NCBI GenBank assembly: GCA_019187105.1
Contig: JABAQM010000001.1
Coordinates: 2,696,734 to 2,760,733, forward strand
Reading direction: 5' to 3'
Origin: Fimbriimonadaceae bacterium
GTDB lineage: Bacteria > Armatimonadota > Fimbriimonadia > Fimbriimonadales > Fimbriimonadaceae
Length of the DNA stretch: 64,000 bases
Shown: positions 53,121 through 61,090 of the stretch, piece after piece
Position numbering within the stretch: position 1 is the first letter of the stretch
Layout of the letters: each line of letters begins with the position of its first letter
Made by a program: the position numbers and the translations under genes
Notes under the pieces: model-generated
What the model was told of the DNA's origin: nothing
Seen by the model: the letters and a program-made list of their open reading frames with translations, nothing else
Databases searched by the model: none

Positions 53121-54028
53121 TGCCGACGGTGACGTACTCGAACCTCAACGGAAGGATTTGGGCGGAGAAGCGTGGCGGAACGCGGCATGTTGTCCTAGCT
53201 GACCCATCGGCCAACGTTCGTGCTTTGGCGAACGCGGCTGGCTCGTTGGTACATCGCTACACGTACTGGCCCTATGGGGCGGTTAGAAGCGGAGACTCAA
53301 CTCAAACCACCCAGTTGTTCCTGGGGACACTCGGGCCGAATCGTGATAGTTCTGCGCGCACGCACATGGGGCTTCGAGAGAATTTGGTTGTCGTCGGCCG
53401 GTGGTCCTCCTGCGATGTCTTGTGGCCCTGGATGGCGGCATATGCGTACGGCAACGTCTCACCCTTTGTGTACGTCGACCCAATGGGAACGCGTCCTTGG
53501 TACTACAACTGTTTCTATAAATGGCTCTACACGGGAGACTGCTACGCATCGGACGACGTTTTTGAAGCGGCGCTGGATGGCGGAGTCAGTGGTGCAGGTT
53601 GCTACGTTGATTGCATGGCCGACGCGAACAAGGTCATGGCCATGATAGCTGGTGGAAGTATTGGACTTTTTGGCGGCGGCATACCGAAGAAGTTCTTGGG
53701 CCTGCCGGTCTTTCCGGGTTCCAGCCCTTACACAAGTCTTGCGAGCTGGCTTAACTACCTTTCGTGTAAGTACTTTATTGACCCTCAGATGCGCCCGATC
53801 CTGAGGCGTGTAAAGGACCTCATTACCTTCTGTGCGACTAATCCACAAGTATGCGCGCGCACTGCCCTACAGGTTGTACTGGCCCTGAATGCAGTATTTG
53901 CTGCAGTTTGCGCCTACAAGTGTTCGAACCCCGAGGGTGACAATCCTTGCGAGGATTGTTCTTTTCCGGGCAGCAATCGCGTAGACGAGCTGCCTTCCCA
54001 GGCTGCGTACGAGCTTCACTATGCCTGA
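53120..54028 (+). CDS. RHS core/tip with unknown toxin domain (cassette 5)
   Basis: 302 residues, ATG 53120 in TAATG. The head (RIWAEKRGGTRHVVLADPSA, HRYTYWPYGAV, VVGRWSSCDVLWP) is the most divergent of the five and ends with YVDPMGTRP. The toxin region has Cys pairs, a Gly-rich hydrophobic stretch (MIAGGSIGLFGGGIP), and a helical hydrophobic stretch (ALQVVLALNAVFAAVCAYKC). No catalytic motif recognised; pore formation is possible. Confidence 0.75.
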   Translation: MPTVTYSNLNGRIWAEKRGGTRHVVLADPSANVRALANAAGSLVHRYTYWPYGAVRSGDSTQTTQLFLGTLGPNRDSSARTHMGLRENLVVVGRWSSCDVLWPWMAAYAYGNVSPFVYVDPMGTRPWYYNCFYKWLYTGDCYASDDVFEAALDGGVSGAGCYVDCMADANKVMAMIAGGSIGLFGGGIPKKFLGLPVFPGSSPYTSLASWLNYLSCKYFIDPQMRPILRRVKDLITFCATNPQVCARTALQVVLALNAVFAAVCAYKCSNPEGDNPCEDCSFPGSNRVDELPSQAAYELHYA

Positions 54029-54335
54029 AAGCGCGATTTCTGAGGACGAAATCAGGCAGTGGTTTGTTGGCCTCGAACAGTTAGACGAAATCGCGTATGA
54101 TGACTGCTTTTATCGGGCACGAAAACTGGGTCCCGAGAACCGGATCCACTATAACCTCTTTCGGTCTGTAATACTCGATCCGGACTCGTACGAACACGCC
54201 CGCTTTCTTGCGTACGTCTGCATTGAAGCTGTGTTCGGCAAGGCCAGCGCGGAAGCAGCCCAAGCTCGAGTTGACATGCAGCCATACATTCCCTGGTACT
54301 TGCGGCCGTTCTTTAAGGTTGGCAAGAGGTCATAG
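54021..54335 (+). CDS. Candidate immunity protein for cassette 5
   Basis: 104 residues from ATG 54021, overlapping the cassette 5 stop by 8 bases, as at cassette 2. Soluble and acidic in the N-terminal half (ISEDEIRQWFVGLEQLDEIA), helical C-terminus. Family unknown; role from position. Confidence 0.6.
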   Translation: MPESAISEDEIRQWFVGLEQLDEIAYDDCFYRARKLGPENRIHYNLFRSVILDPDSYEHARFLAYVCIEAVFGKASAEAAQARVDMQPYIPWYLRPFFKVGKRS

Positions 54336-54469
54336 CTTTTAGCCGGATTGCTCCTAACGATAGAGTTTCCCCTGCGCAATCGAAAGACTCTCCATGCCTC
54401 GACAGGGGCACCAACCTATTCCCACGATCTGCTCAGCCAGTTGATCGACCAGACCATGCCTGGCTCTTT

Positions 54470-54590
54470 GAGGCTGCAGATGGCGTATGCTGTCGCTTCC
54501 CAGCGAACCACTATAATTGATCCGGACGGTGGGGTGGTGACTTCAATGTTCGATTTGAATGGCAGGCAGAGATATCTGCGTACACGTGGT
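54470..54590 (+). pseudogene. RHS repeat fragment
   Basis: Encodes MAYAVASQRTTIIDPDGGVV and TSMFDLNGRQRYL, two worn YD repeats without start or barrel. It runs straight into the truncated methyltransferase, marking a recombination joint. Confidence 0.6.
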
Positions 54591-55074
54591 CGACTCTTTC
54601 GAAGGCGTGCCCGACGACCGAACCCAATCGGAGCCGGAGAGAAGCGGCAGATCCGTGCAGGAGGAGTTCCTTTCCAACCTCCGGGCTACATGCATTGAGG
54701 ACATCGTTTCCATTCATGCAGTGCAGTCAGACGAGGCGGTTGCTCTCTTCGAGGATCATTCGCTGGACCTCGTCTTCATCGACGGCGACCACCGCTACGA
54801 AGCGGTAAGGGCCGACATTCACCACTACCTACCCAACATCAAGCCCGGCGGCATCTTGGCCGGTCGCGATTATGCGCATTCTGCGGAATGTTCGCAGGGC
54901 AGTCGACGAGGTCTTTGGGCCCTGTCCCGCTTCATTGTCGAGCTGGGCTGTTATCGTCCGTTCTTAGGCGAACCAGTTGGGCAGTTGTGCGGGCACCACA
55001 GTTTGGTAAGAGAGGAGATCAACTTCGATAGTCTTGCCGGCCCGCCCCTCATCCGCGAGAATTGCTCATGGTAA
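54559..55074 (+). pseudogene. N-terminally truncated methyltransferase (class I, MT24-like)
   Basis: The frame from ATG 54559 gives VHVVDSFEGVPDD, LDLVFIDGDHRYEAVRADIH and LPNIKPGGILAGRDYAHSAE, the SAM-fold core of methyltransferases common in glycan clusters. The N-terminal motif I (ExGxxxGxS) is missing, replaced by RHS-derived codons. It is probably non-functional. Confidence 0.7.
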
Positions 55075-55291
55075 GTTCGCATAGCGCAATGCAGTACGTC
55101 GCGTGTTAATCGGTGATTCCTCAGGCCAGCCTCGATTGTAAGGGCAGCACCCTTCGTTACGCTTCTCCACGCCAATCAACCCGATCCCTACGCTGTTGCA
55201 GCCGAAACACAAGACTTGCCCGGTGGGTGATCTTGCTCTAGCACTGAGGGGAAGGCCGACTGTCGGCTGTTCGCACCTTGGAGGTAAAGAA

Positions 55292-55888
55292 ATGTCTCTT
55301 TTCAACGGGCCGCTTCGACCCGAAATTGGCGAGCGTAAGGTCACGGTCGCACCCCGTCCGCTGCGTGGTCCAAAGCCGCCAAAACGGACGATGCCGTTTC
55401 ATATCGAGCCAGGCTTCTACGAAGACGGCGAGGTCTGGCTTTACGGCAATGCCCGGCTCTTGCAGGCGCACCTGGCGTTCGTGCCCGGCGCTCTGGGCCC
55501 GAACCATCACTCACCGGCAGAGTTGGATGCCATTGAAGCGGAGGCCGAGCGATCCATCTTGGATGGCAAGGTTCTCGTCAGCGGCATACATAACTCGGCA
55601 CATCAACGGGCGGCCGTCGTACCTTTGCGATGGGGTTCGCCACGAATCCTCGTCTTGTCAGGCGGATTCAGGTACCACCTCGGCGAGAGTCTGGACCAAG
55701 AGCCCTTCACGGCGGCACGGCTCTGGCGGTCCAAGTGGGATGCCCTGACGGATCTTGCAATCTCACGTCGAGCCCCGGAGAAGCTGCCTACTTTCGCGAC
55801 CCACAACCCGACGATAGACCGAACGATCAAACTCATTGCCGGCAGGGAATGGCCAGGACTGCTCTTCGACATCCCAAGCTGGTCCTGA
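55292..55888 (+). CDS. DprA/SMF-like Rossmann protein
   Basis: 198 residues from ATG 55292 with GGAGGT at 55280. LVSGIHNSAHQRAAVVPLRW and ILVLSGGFRYHLGESL echo the DprA loop (vSG.a.GiD..AH..AL..gg.ti.Vl.gG), but the residues differ enough that single-strand DNA binding is uncertain. A related group of DprA-like nucleotide-binding proteins occurs on mobile elements. It stands alone between two fragment zones. Confidence 0.55.
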   Translation: MSLFNGPLRPEIGERKVTVAPRPLRGPKPPKRTMPFHIEPGFYEDGEVWLYGNARLLQAHLAFVPGALGPNHHSPAELDAIEAEAERSILDGKVLVSGIHNSAHQRAAVVPLRWGSPRILVLSGGFRYHLGESLDQEPFTAARLWRSKWDALTDLAISRRAPEKLPTFATHNPTIDRTIKLIAGREWPGLLFDIPSWS

Positions 55889-55939
55889 CGGCAAATCTCA
55901 GAGCAGCCTTATATGAGGCTGCTTCCCTATAATGAGAGT

Positions 55940-56545
55940 TTATAGCGGCGTGGCAATCACTGAACATAGCGTTCGGACGTTCTCGTTAAATCCCAGCCGT
56001 CCGGCGCGACCGGCCATGTTCTTGTATTCCGCGACGGTGAATGGACGGCCCTCTTCACCTCTGAATTCGTTCTCCGCAAGAATTACAGTGGAGGCAGGAG
56101 TATTGATGCCAGCCGCAACCGTAGTGGTCGCGGCCAGAGCTCGAATTCTGTTTGAAGGGTCTCGAAAGGACCGTTCAACCAGGGCACGCTCTTCGCGGCT
56201 GAGACCCGATGTGTGAAATGCCGTTCCTCCAGCTAAACACTCTCGAAGGGCAGAAGATGCTGCAGAAGGGTCTTGTGTCGGCAACGCGTCCAGGACGCTT
56301 GTCGCGGGTGGAAGTCGGAGGTCTTTGGCAAGGTACTGTCCGCAGCCTTGAGCTGGCCCCTTCCTGTTCCGGAAGATGATGACCTGTTCGCCGTCAGCTA
56401 CGAGCTTTCGCACAAGCGGCACGATACCGGCGCCGTTCAAATCCGGAACTGCGGGGTCCATGTATCGATCAATTCCAATAAAACGGGCCAAGACTGGCAT
56501 GTAGACGTCAGTATACTTTGCCTACGGCCGTCGGTCCAGACATAG
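55940..56545 (-). pseudogene. Ski2-like helicase, internally deleted and truncated
   Basis: Minus-strand codons 56500-55940 encode a helicase C-domain: ADGEQVIIFRNRKG (motif IV), GGTAFHTSGLSREERALVE, RALAATTTVAAGINTPA (motif V) and YKNMAGRAGRLGF (motif VI). Just upstream, ATG 56542 reads MSGPTAVGKVY-stop, a worn Walker A. The roughly 150-200 residues normally between motif I and the C-domain are gone, and the C-terminus is cut at 55940. Confidence 0.75.
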
Positions 56546-56563
56546 TGGGATACTTCTGATCCA

Positions 56564-56790
56564 GTGCCCCACAGAAAGGAAGTTGAGGAGTTAAGGAAAC
56601 TCTGCTGGGAGAAGTTGGGGGTCGAGCTGGGTCAAGACGAGGCGCAGAAGTATGCCACTCGGATTCTTCAGCTTTTTGTGTGAAGCACTACGGCCTCCAG
56701 CTTTTGTGCCCAGTTGAGGAACGAGAGTTCGACCAAAACGACTGGCCGTCCTGGCCGGGCTTCCTCAAAGGCCGAAGACCTTGAGTTGGC
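56564..56790 (+). pseudogene. Frameshifted homologue of the small gene at 60560-60847
   Basis: GTG 56564 gives RKEVEELRKLCWEKLG and EAQKYATRILQLFV-stop; one base missing at CTTTTTGTGTGAAG, after which the other frame continues KHYGLQLLCPVEEREFDQND. The intact relative reads HRYATRLVQLFYVKHYGLHP then LCPVEEREATRK. The fragment is convergent with the recombinase-tail repeat that follows. Confidence 0.75.
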
Positions 56791-56797
56791 TCACCGT

Positions 56798-56863
56798 CGA
56801 GCTTCGGAAACGTCTTTCCTTGCTCTGTTACCAGAGTTAGAATGTAGTCTGTAGTTGCCGACA
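56798..56863. repeat. 66-bp perfect direct repeat (copy A)
   Basis: From CGAGCTTCGGAAACGTCTTT to GTAGTTGCCGACA; identical to 59016-59081. The two copies bracket 2.15 kb containing three small membrane-protein genes and the recombinase-domain gene. Confidence 0.9.
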
Positions 56864-56927
56864 ATTTCGGACGGAGTTAACAACCAGGGGCGTTGACTAG
56901 ATCGTCCTCACATCAGTGGAAGAGTTG

Positions 56928-57572
56928 TTAAGCCTCTCTAACAGCAGCGCCGCCTGGTCCTTTCATATGCGAGTTGCGTCTCACAACCACATTCTTAACA
57001 ACCCCACTTTGGATGATTGTAATAACCTCATCGATGGAAAGTGGCGAAGCATAGCCCTTCGAAACCTTTCCGGTTACCCTTGTCTGCTTTTCTTTTTTCG
57101 TCCGTTCAGCGACCTGGCGGACAAGCTCGGGTCCCAAGGCGCCCACGGGTAGATGTAAGACCCGCGCTAACCGCAGCCTCCAACCGCTAGATGTGCAGTT
57201 CCATAGGTATCGATGCACGACCTTTGCTGAACAGACATAAGCTCCGTCCAAGTGGCTCTGCATTTCGGGAGATTCAGCCATTACTGCCTCATCGATCGAG
57301 AAGAGCTTGAGATGCCTGTGGAGATAAACCATGTTGGCCATGGATAGATGGTTTGCAGTCTCCGCAAGGAGGTTCAAGTGCCGCCTGGTTGCAACATAAC
57401 CAGGGTCTTGGAACGCTCTATGATCAAGGGCAGCAAGAAACAGCCCTTGTCGGATCTCAAGAATCGATTGCCTGAGAAGAATCACGCGAACGCGGGTCCA
57501 GATCGCATAGGTGATCGCACTGGAGCAGACAAACAACGCGCTGTAGTAAACGACATACTCAATCACTTCCAT
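56928..57572 (-). CDS. Membrane-anchored hypothetical protein
   Basis: 214 residues from ATG 57572. One N-terminal membrane segment (VVYYSALFVCSSAITYAIWT), then a helical cytoplasmic domain with a DLS/ND-like run (LAALDHRAFQDPGYVATRRH, LNLLAETANHLSMANMVYLH) and a basic tail. Family not recognised. Co-directional with the gene at 57618, 45 bases away. Confidence 0.6.
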   Translation of the reverse strand: MEVIEYVVYYSALFVCSSAITYAIWTRVRVILLRQSILEIRQGLFLAALDHRAFQDPGYVATRRHLNLLAETANHLSMANMVYLHRHLKLFSIDEAVMAESPEMQSHLDGAYVCSAKVVHRYLWNCTSSGWRLRLARVLHLPVGALGPELVRQVAERTKKEKQTRVTGKVSKGYASPLSIDEVITIIQSGVVKNVVVRRNSHMKGPGGAAVREA

Positions 57573-57617
57573 ATCACACCTTCCAGAGCGATGACCACAC
57601 TCTGGTTTCCCAGGGGA

Positions 57618-57992
57618 CTAATCATCATTAGTACCCTCTCCGATTGCATCAAACCGTCCGCCCTGTATGCCCTCTCGGTGCGGATCGAGCTCTCGCTCTA
57701 GCCTCTGAATGTACTTGTGCTTTTTTTGGATGCTACTGATCCAGGCCTGCACCACCAAACAAAGTAAACCACCCGGGGCGAGGAGAAGAGCAATCAACTC
57801 GATGATCGGGTTCGTCTTGTCAGCAACCTTGATCACCGTGTAGCAAATGGCCAGAACGCAGACCGAGATCGTGATGCATACGTTCCGGTGCCGCGTCGTC
57901 TTGTTCCGCTCTGTGATCTCCACAAGCTCGGCTCGCGGGTTCGCTGAGTTAGCTCGTTCAGGTAGGACGCTTCGCACGATGATTCTCAACAT
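57618..57992 (-). CDS. Two-helix membrane hypothetical protein
   Basis: 124 residues from ATG 57992. Two hydrophobic segments (NVCITISVCVLAICYTVIKV and ELIALLLAPGGLLCLVVQAW) are followed by a charged tail. Unknown function; forms a pair with the 56928 gene. Confidence 0.55.
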   Translation of the reverse strand: MLRIIVRSVLPERANSANPRAELVEITERNKTTRHRNVCITISVCVLAICYTVIKVADKTNPIIELIALLLAPGGLLCLVVQAWISSIQKKHKYIQRLERELDPHREGIQGGRFDAIGEGTNDD

Positions 57993-58185
57993 GAACGGAC
58001 GGTTCAGGCGCCGGGAGTGTACCTCCTGGGTTCGATCCAGCCAGCTTGAGTTCCTGTTGAGGGTCCTTGGACCCTCGCCTTACCCAGGCAGCTACAGGTT
58101 CCGGAGCCCGCGCGCCCCGCGAAGGGTTCCATAGAAGGCAAATAGGGGCTAGTGTGGGCTTATACACTTGATGGAGGTGTGCACC

Positions 58186-58476
58186 TTGAATGCCGAGAAT
58201 ATAATTGAAGCGGTTACGCGAGCAGAACAGGCGATGAATCAACTGACATGCTCTTGCTGTTACTTCTTTTTGCTTGGAGCCTTAGAGCTTTGTCTCGTAG
58301 TAAGTAAGCTCGTAACTGGTATCTGGCTTGCTTTGTGGATCGTTATGCTGTTGGCGTTGCAAATAGCTATATGCCTTCGAGCACTACACTTTTATAGGAA
58401 ATGGCGCCGTTTCTACGAAGATCCTCATGCCAAAGTGGGCTATGGAATCGTCCACGAGCTTAAGCGAAGAGCTTGA
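58186..58476 (+). CDS. Small membrane protein
   Basis: 96 residues from TTG 58186, chosen because GGAGGT (58173-58178) is 7 bases upstream; ATG 58171 would overlap that site. Two adjacent membrane segments (CCYFFLLGALELCLVVSKLV, GIWLALWIVMLLALQIAICL) and a basic C-terminus. Function unknown. A strong terminator follows. Confidence 0.6.
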   Translation: MNAENIIEAVTRAEQAMNQLTCSCCYFFLLGALELCLVVSKLVTGIWLALWIVMLLALQIAICLRALHFYRKWRRFYEDPHAKVGYGIVHELKRRA

Positions 58477-58504
58477 GTTTCGGATGCGGCGGAATACTCT
58501 GATC

Positions 58505-58539
58505 AGACCTGTCGTCAAGGATTGTAGACAGGTCTTTTA
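58505..58539 (+). terminator. Rho-independent terminator
   Basis: AGACCTGTC pairs perfectly with GACAGGTCT (58527-58535) around a 13-base loop, then TTTTAT, 29 bases after the stop of the 58186 gene. Confidence 0.8.
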
Positions 58540-58609
58540 TGACATCAGGTCCACCTTCCACAAGGACACACGCCTAAGACTTTCACAAGTTTAGGAATGT
58601 TCCTACTAC

Positions 58610-58927
58610 TCAACGCTTTACGATCTCGTACATACTGGACGTACCGATGACCTTCCCTCGCTTGGAGCGAAGCCCCTTGCTTCTCATGGCTCGACAGATG
58701 GCTCGAAGAGAACGTCCTTCCTGCCACATTTGTCTGGCTTCCTGGACGAGCTTGAACTTCTTTGGGTGCCTCTTGAGGATGACGCGGCCGTCATCAGTCC
58801 GGACGTTCCTGTAGCCTAACGGTGCTTGGTGCATGGACTGGCCTTCGACTTTCTTTAAACGGATGGCTGTTTTGCCTCTGGCGGAGAGTCTTTGGTAGTG
58901 ATTCAGCTCTTCCATCGCTTTCTCCAT
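58610..58927 (-). CDS. Stand-alone recombinase-domain (PF07508-like) protein
   Basis: 105 residues from ATG 58927, overlapping the end of the large serine recombinase by 25 bases. APLGYRNVRTDDGRVILKRH, LVQEARQMWQEGRSLRAICR and MRSKGLRSKRGK followed by SSMYEIVKR are the DNA-binding recombinase domain normally in the middle of large serine recombinases, here without the catalytic domain. It may assist or regulate the full enzyme, or be a surviving piece of another recombinase. Confidence 0.7.
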   Translation of the reverse strand: MEKAMEELNHYQRLSARGKTAIRLKKVEGQSMHQAPLGYRNVRTDDGRVILKRHPKKFKLVQEARQMWQEGRSLRAICRAMRSKGLRSKRGKVIGTSSMYEIVKR

Positions 58928-60651
58928 TTTGGATTTTGGAAGCCTCGAGGCAAGTTGCGTTTGGGCTGCCCAACGGTATTTGACAGCGAAGGCGAACCTT
59001 GATCAAGCCCATCACCGAGCTTCGGAAACGTCTTTCCTTGCTCTGTTACCAGAGTTAGAATGTAGTCTGTAGTTGCCGACAGCGTCAGACTTGTGGGTAC
59101 AGAATCGGGCTTTTGAACCTGTTGATAGCCCTCCGAAGGAGGTTCAATCGCTCGAAGAGCATCTAAGAGCGGGTCCGGCTTGATTTCAAGCTTCCCGCGA
59201 GTCAGCGTGTATTCTTCAGCCAACAACGTCGCCACCTGTCTCTTCTCTCGAACACTGCCTTGAGAAAAGCGCTGGTATGCCGTTGTCAGATATTGCAGCC
59301 CATTGCTGACGGCATCCGTAAAGAGCTCCCTGTGTTTCGCCAAACTTGCCAACCCTTCTTCCAGGTCAGCGATCTTCGATTGGCACCTCGCCTTCCGTTC
59401 AACGAACTCTGACGACGAGATTTCGCCGTTCTGGCGCATCTCAAAAAGGGCATCCAGCCGCTTTTGCTCCGCTTTAAGTTGCTCTTCACGCTGTACTTTG
59501 AGTGTAGCGCTGACGGTCGGGCGCTCGTCCAGGTCGCGTTTGAGGGAATTCTCGATCCATTCGGCAAACTCACGATTGATCGTCAGGCTCTCTAACCAAG
59601 ATTCGATTTTGTTTTCTATATACGGCTCCGTCACACTCTGACGACAATTCCTTCGATTGCCGCAGTGATAGTAGCGATACGTTCGGCTGTTCCCAGTAGT
59701 CGGGTAGTGCTTGTGGTGCTCTTCAGCGGTGGCAAAGCACTGGCAAACACTGCAACGAATCAGGCCGGTGAAAGGAAACTCGTGCTTCTGTGGCTTGATA
59801 CCGTTTTCCCTCCCCAGAATTTCTTGAACCCTCTCGAACTCCGCTTTGCTGACCATCGGCTTGTGCGAACCCCGGTAGAACTGCCCCTTATACCAGAAGC
59901 AGCCGTAAAAAAATGGATTCTTGAAGATCTCGTACATCGTCGCGCGACCCATCGGCTTTCCGCCAGTCTTGCCCGAACGAGACTTAGGCGAACGGTAGCC
60001 CCATGAGTTTAGGGCTTCCATAACCTGTACGCCTGTGTATGAGCCGGTCAGCATCAGTTCCCAAGCACGCCTGAGCAAGGGAAAGCGCCTTGGATCGACA
60101 TCGATCCGATGTCGCACCTTGTTTTCGACCATGATCTCAACGCTCCTGTAGCCGGCCCGTCCGCCCTGGGGCCAAATGCCGCGATCAGCCTTCTTGTGCA
60201 ATCCGCGCTTAACGTTGCGGCTGTGATCGATGATCTGCTGGTTGGCGCCTGCGCTATCGACGGCGAATATTATAGCGTTGTCCTCTGGGAAGTACTGCCG
60301 ATACGGCGTCTTGACGAGCTTGATAATCTCCCGCTGGAGCATAAGTTGTACGAAGCCGCTGTCGACCGGATTGCGACTTAGCCGATCAACATGCCAGCAA
60401 AGAATGGCGTTAATGTAGCCTCGGTCGAGGTCGTCAAGCATCCTGTAAAAGTCGGTCCGAGTGTATGGATCCTTAGCAGAATGGGCTTCAAAGTAAACCT
60501 TGCGAATGTGAAGGCCACCGCATTGCTTAGCGACGTCCCTCATTACTTCAACCTGGTCTTCAATGCTTTGGACCTGGCGCTCGTCGCTTTCGGTGCTCTT
60601 TCGGACGTAAAGGCCAAAGGTCAGGCTTAATAGGTCCGTATCTGGGAACAT
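58903..60651 (-). CDS. Large serine recombinase
   Basis: 582 residues from ATG 60651. The resolvase catalytic domain begins GLYVRKSTESDERQVQSIED with nucleophile Ser19; LCWHVDRLSRNP follows. The recombinase domain (about 155-270: GRAGYRSVEI, SYTGVQVMEALNSWGYRSPK), zinc ribbon (CSVCQC...YYHCGNRRNC, about 300-340) and a coiled coil (about 385-440) complete the family layout. It integrates or excises mobile DNA. The last 70 residues read across the 66-bp repeat (59016-59081) and may be a late addition. Confidence 0.9.
   Translation of the reverse strand: MFPDTDLLSLTFGLYVRKSTESDERQVQSIEDQVEVMRDVAKQCGGLHIRKVYFEAHSAKDPYTRTDFYRMLDDLDRGYINAILCWHVDRLSRNPVDSGFVQLMLQREIIKLVKTPYRQYFPEDNAIIFAVDSAGANQQIIDHSRNVKRGLHKKADRGIWPQGGRAGYRSVEIMVENKVRHRIDVDPRRFPLLRRAWELMLTGSYTGVQVMEALNSWGYRSPKSRSGKTGGKPMGRATMYEIFKNPFFYGCFWYKGQFYRGSHKPMVSKAEFERVQEILGRENGIKPQKHEFPFTGLIRCSVCQCFATAEEHHKHYPTTGNSRTYRYYHCGNRRNCRQSVTEPYIENKIESWLESLTINREFAEWIENSLKRDLDERPTVSATLKVQREEQLKAEQKRLDALFEMRQNGEISSSEFVERKARCQSKIADLEEGLASLAKHRELFTDAVSNGLQYLTTAYQRFSQGSVREKRQVATLLAEEYTLTRGKLEIKPDPLLDALRAIEPPSEGYQQVQKPDSVPTSLTLSATTDYILTLVTEQGKTFPKLGDGLDQGSPSLSNTVGQPKRNLPRGFQNPKWRKRWKS
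59016..59081. repeat. 66-bp perfect direct repeat (copy B)
   Basis: Identical to 56798-56863; lies inside the C-terminal codons of the serine recombinase, where the minus strand reads SATTDYILTLVTEQGKTFPK. Confidence 0.9.
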
Positions 60652-60847
60652 CTTTCCCCTTTCTAGTTGCCTCTCGCTCCTCTACCGGACAGAGGGGATG
60701 AAGGCCGTAGTGCTTAACATAGAACAGTTGGACCAGGCGGGTCGCATAGCGATGAGCCTGATCACTAGAGAGCTTCGCATGAAGTCTTTTCCGACACAAG
60801 CGCCTAAAGGTTTCGGTCTCCCGACGGTTTGGTACTGGCAGTCGCAT
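60560..60847 (-). CDS. Small basic protein upstream of the serine recombinase
   Basis: 95 residues from ATG 60847, overlapping the recombinase start by 92 bases. TFRRLCRKRLHAKLSSDQAH, RYATRLVQLFYVKHYGLHP and LCPVEERE form a helical, basic unit; a broken homologue lies at 56564 and part of another at 36132. The repeated link to recombinase sequence suggests a recombination accessory or control function, as an inference. Confidence 0.65.
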   Translation of the reverse strand: MRLPVPNRRETETFRRLCRKRLHAKLSSDQAHRYATRLVQLFYVKHYGLHPLCPVEEREATRKGKDVPRYGPIKPDLWPLRPKEHRKRRAPGPKH

Positions 60848-60892
60848 TCAAGTGCCATTGCCCAGCTTGAGGCGTTCTGTTAGCTTTGAGCC

Positions 60893-61090
60893 ATGGATCA
60901 GATCCCGATTGAGGTCGCTGAAGAGGTTGAATCGGAAGTTCCCGACATTGTGGATGCGGTTCAAACGCGCACGAAGGGACCGATCGTACTTATGCTTGAC
61001 GATTTCGGGGGACAAGAGCGTCTGTTCTTCAACACGGTCTGGTTTGCGACATCGCATGGTAAGCGCGTCGTGATAGAACAGGAGCATTAG
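60893..61090 (+). CDS. Possible small protein
   Basis: 65 residues from ATG 60893. Acidic N-terminus (QIPIEVAEEVESEVPDIVDA) and a beta-like second half. No ribosome site visible; it overlaps the stop of the minus-strand initiator gene by four bases. Unknown. Confidence 0.35.
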   Translation: MDQIPIEVAEEVESEVPDIVDAVQTRTKGPIVLMLDDFGGQERLFFNTVWFATSHGKRVVIEQEH

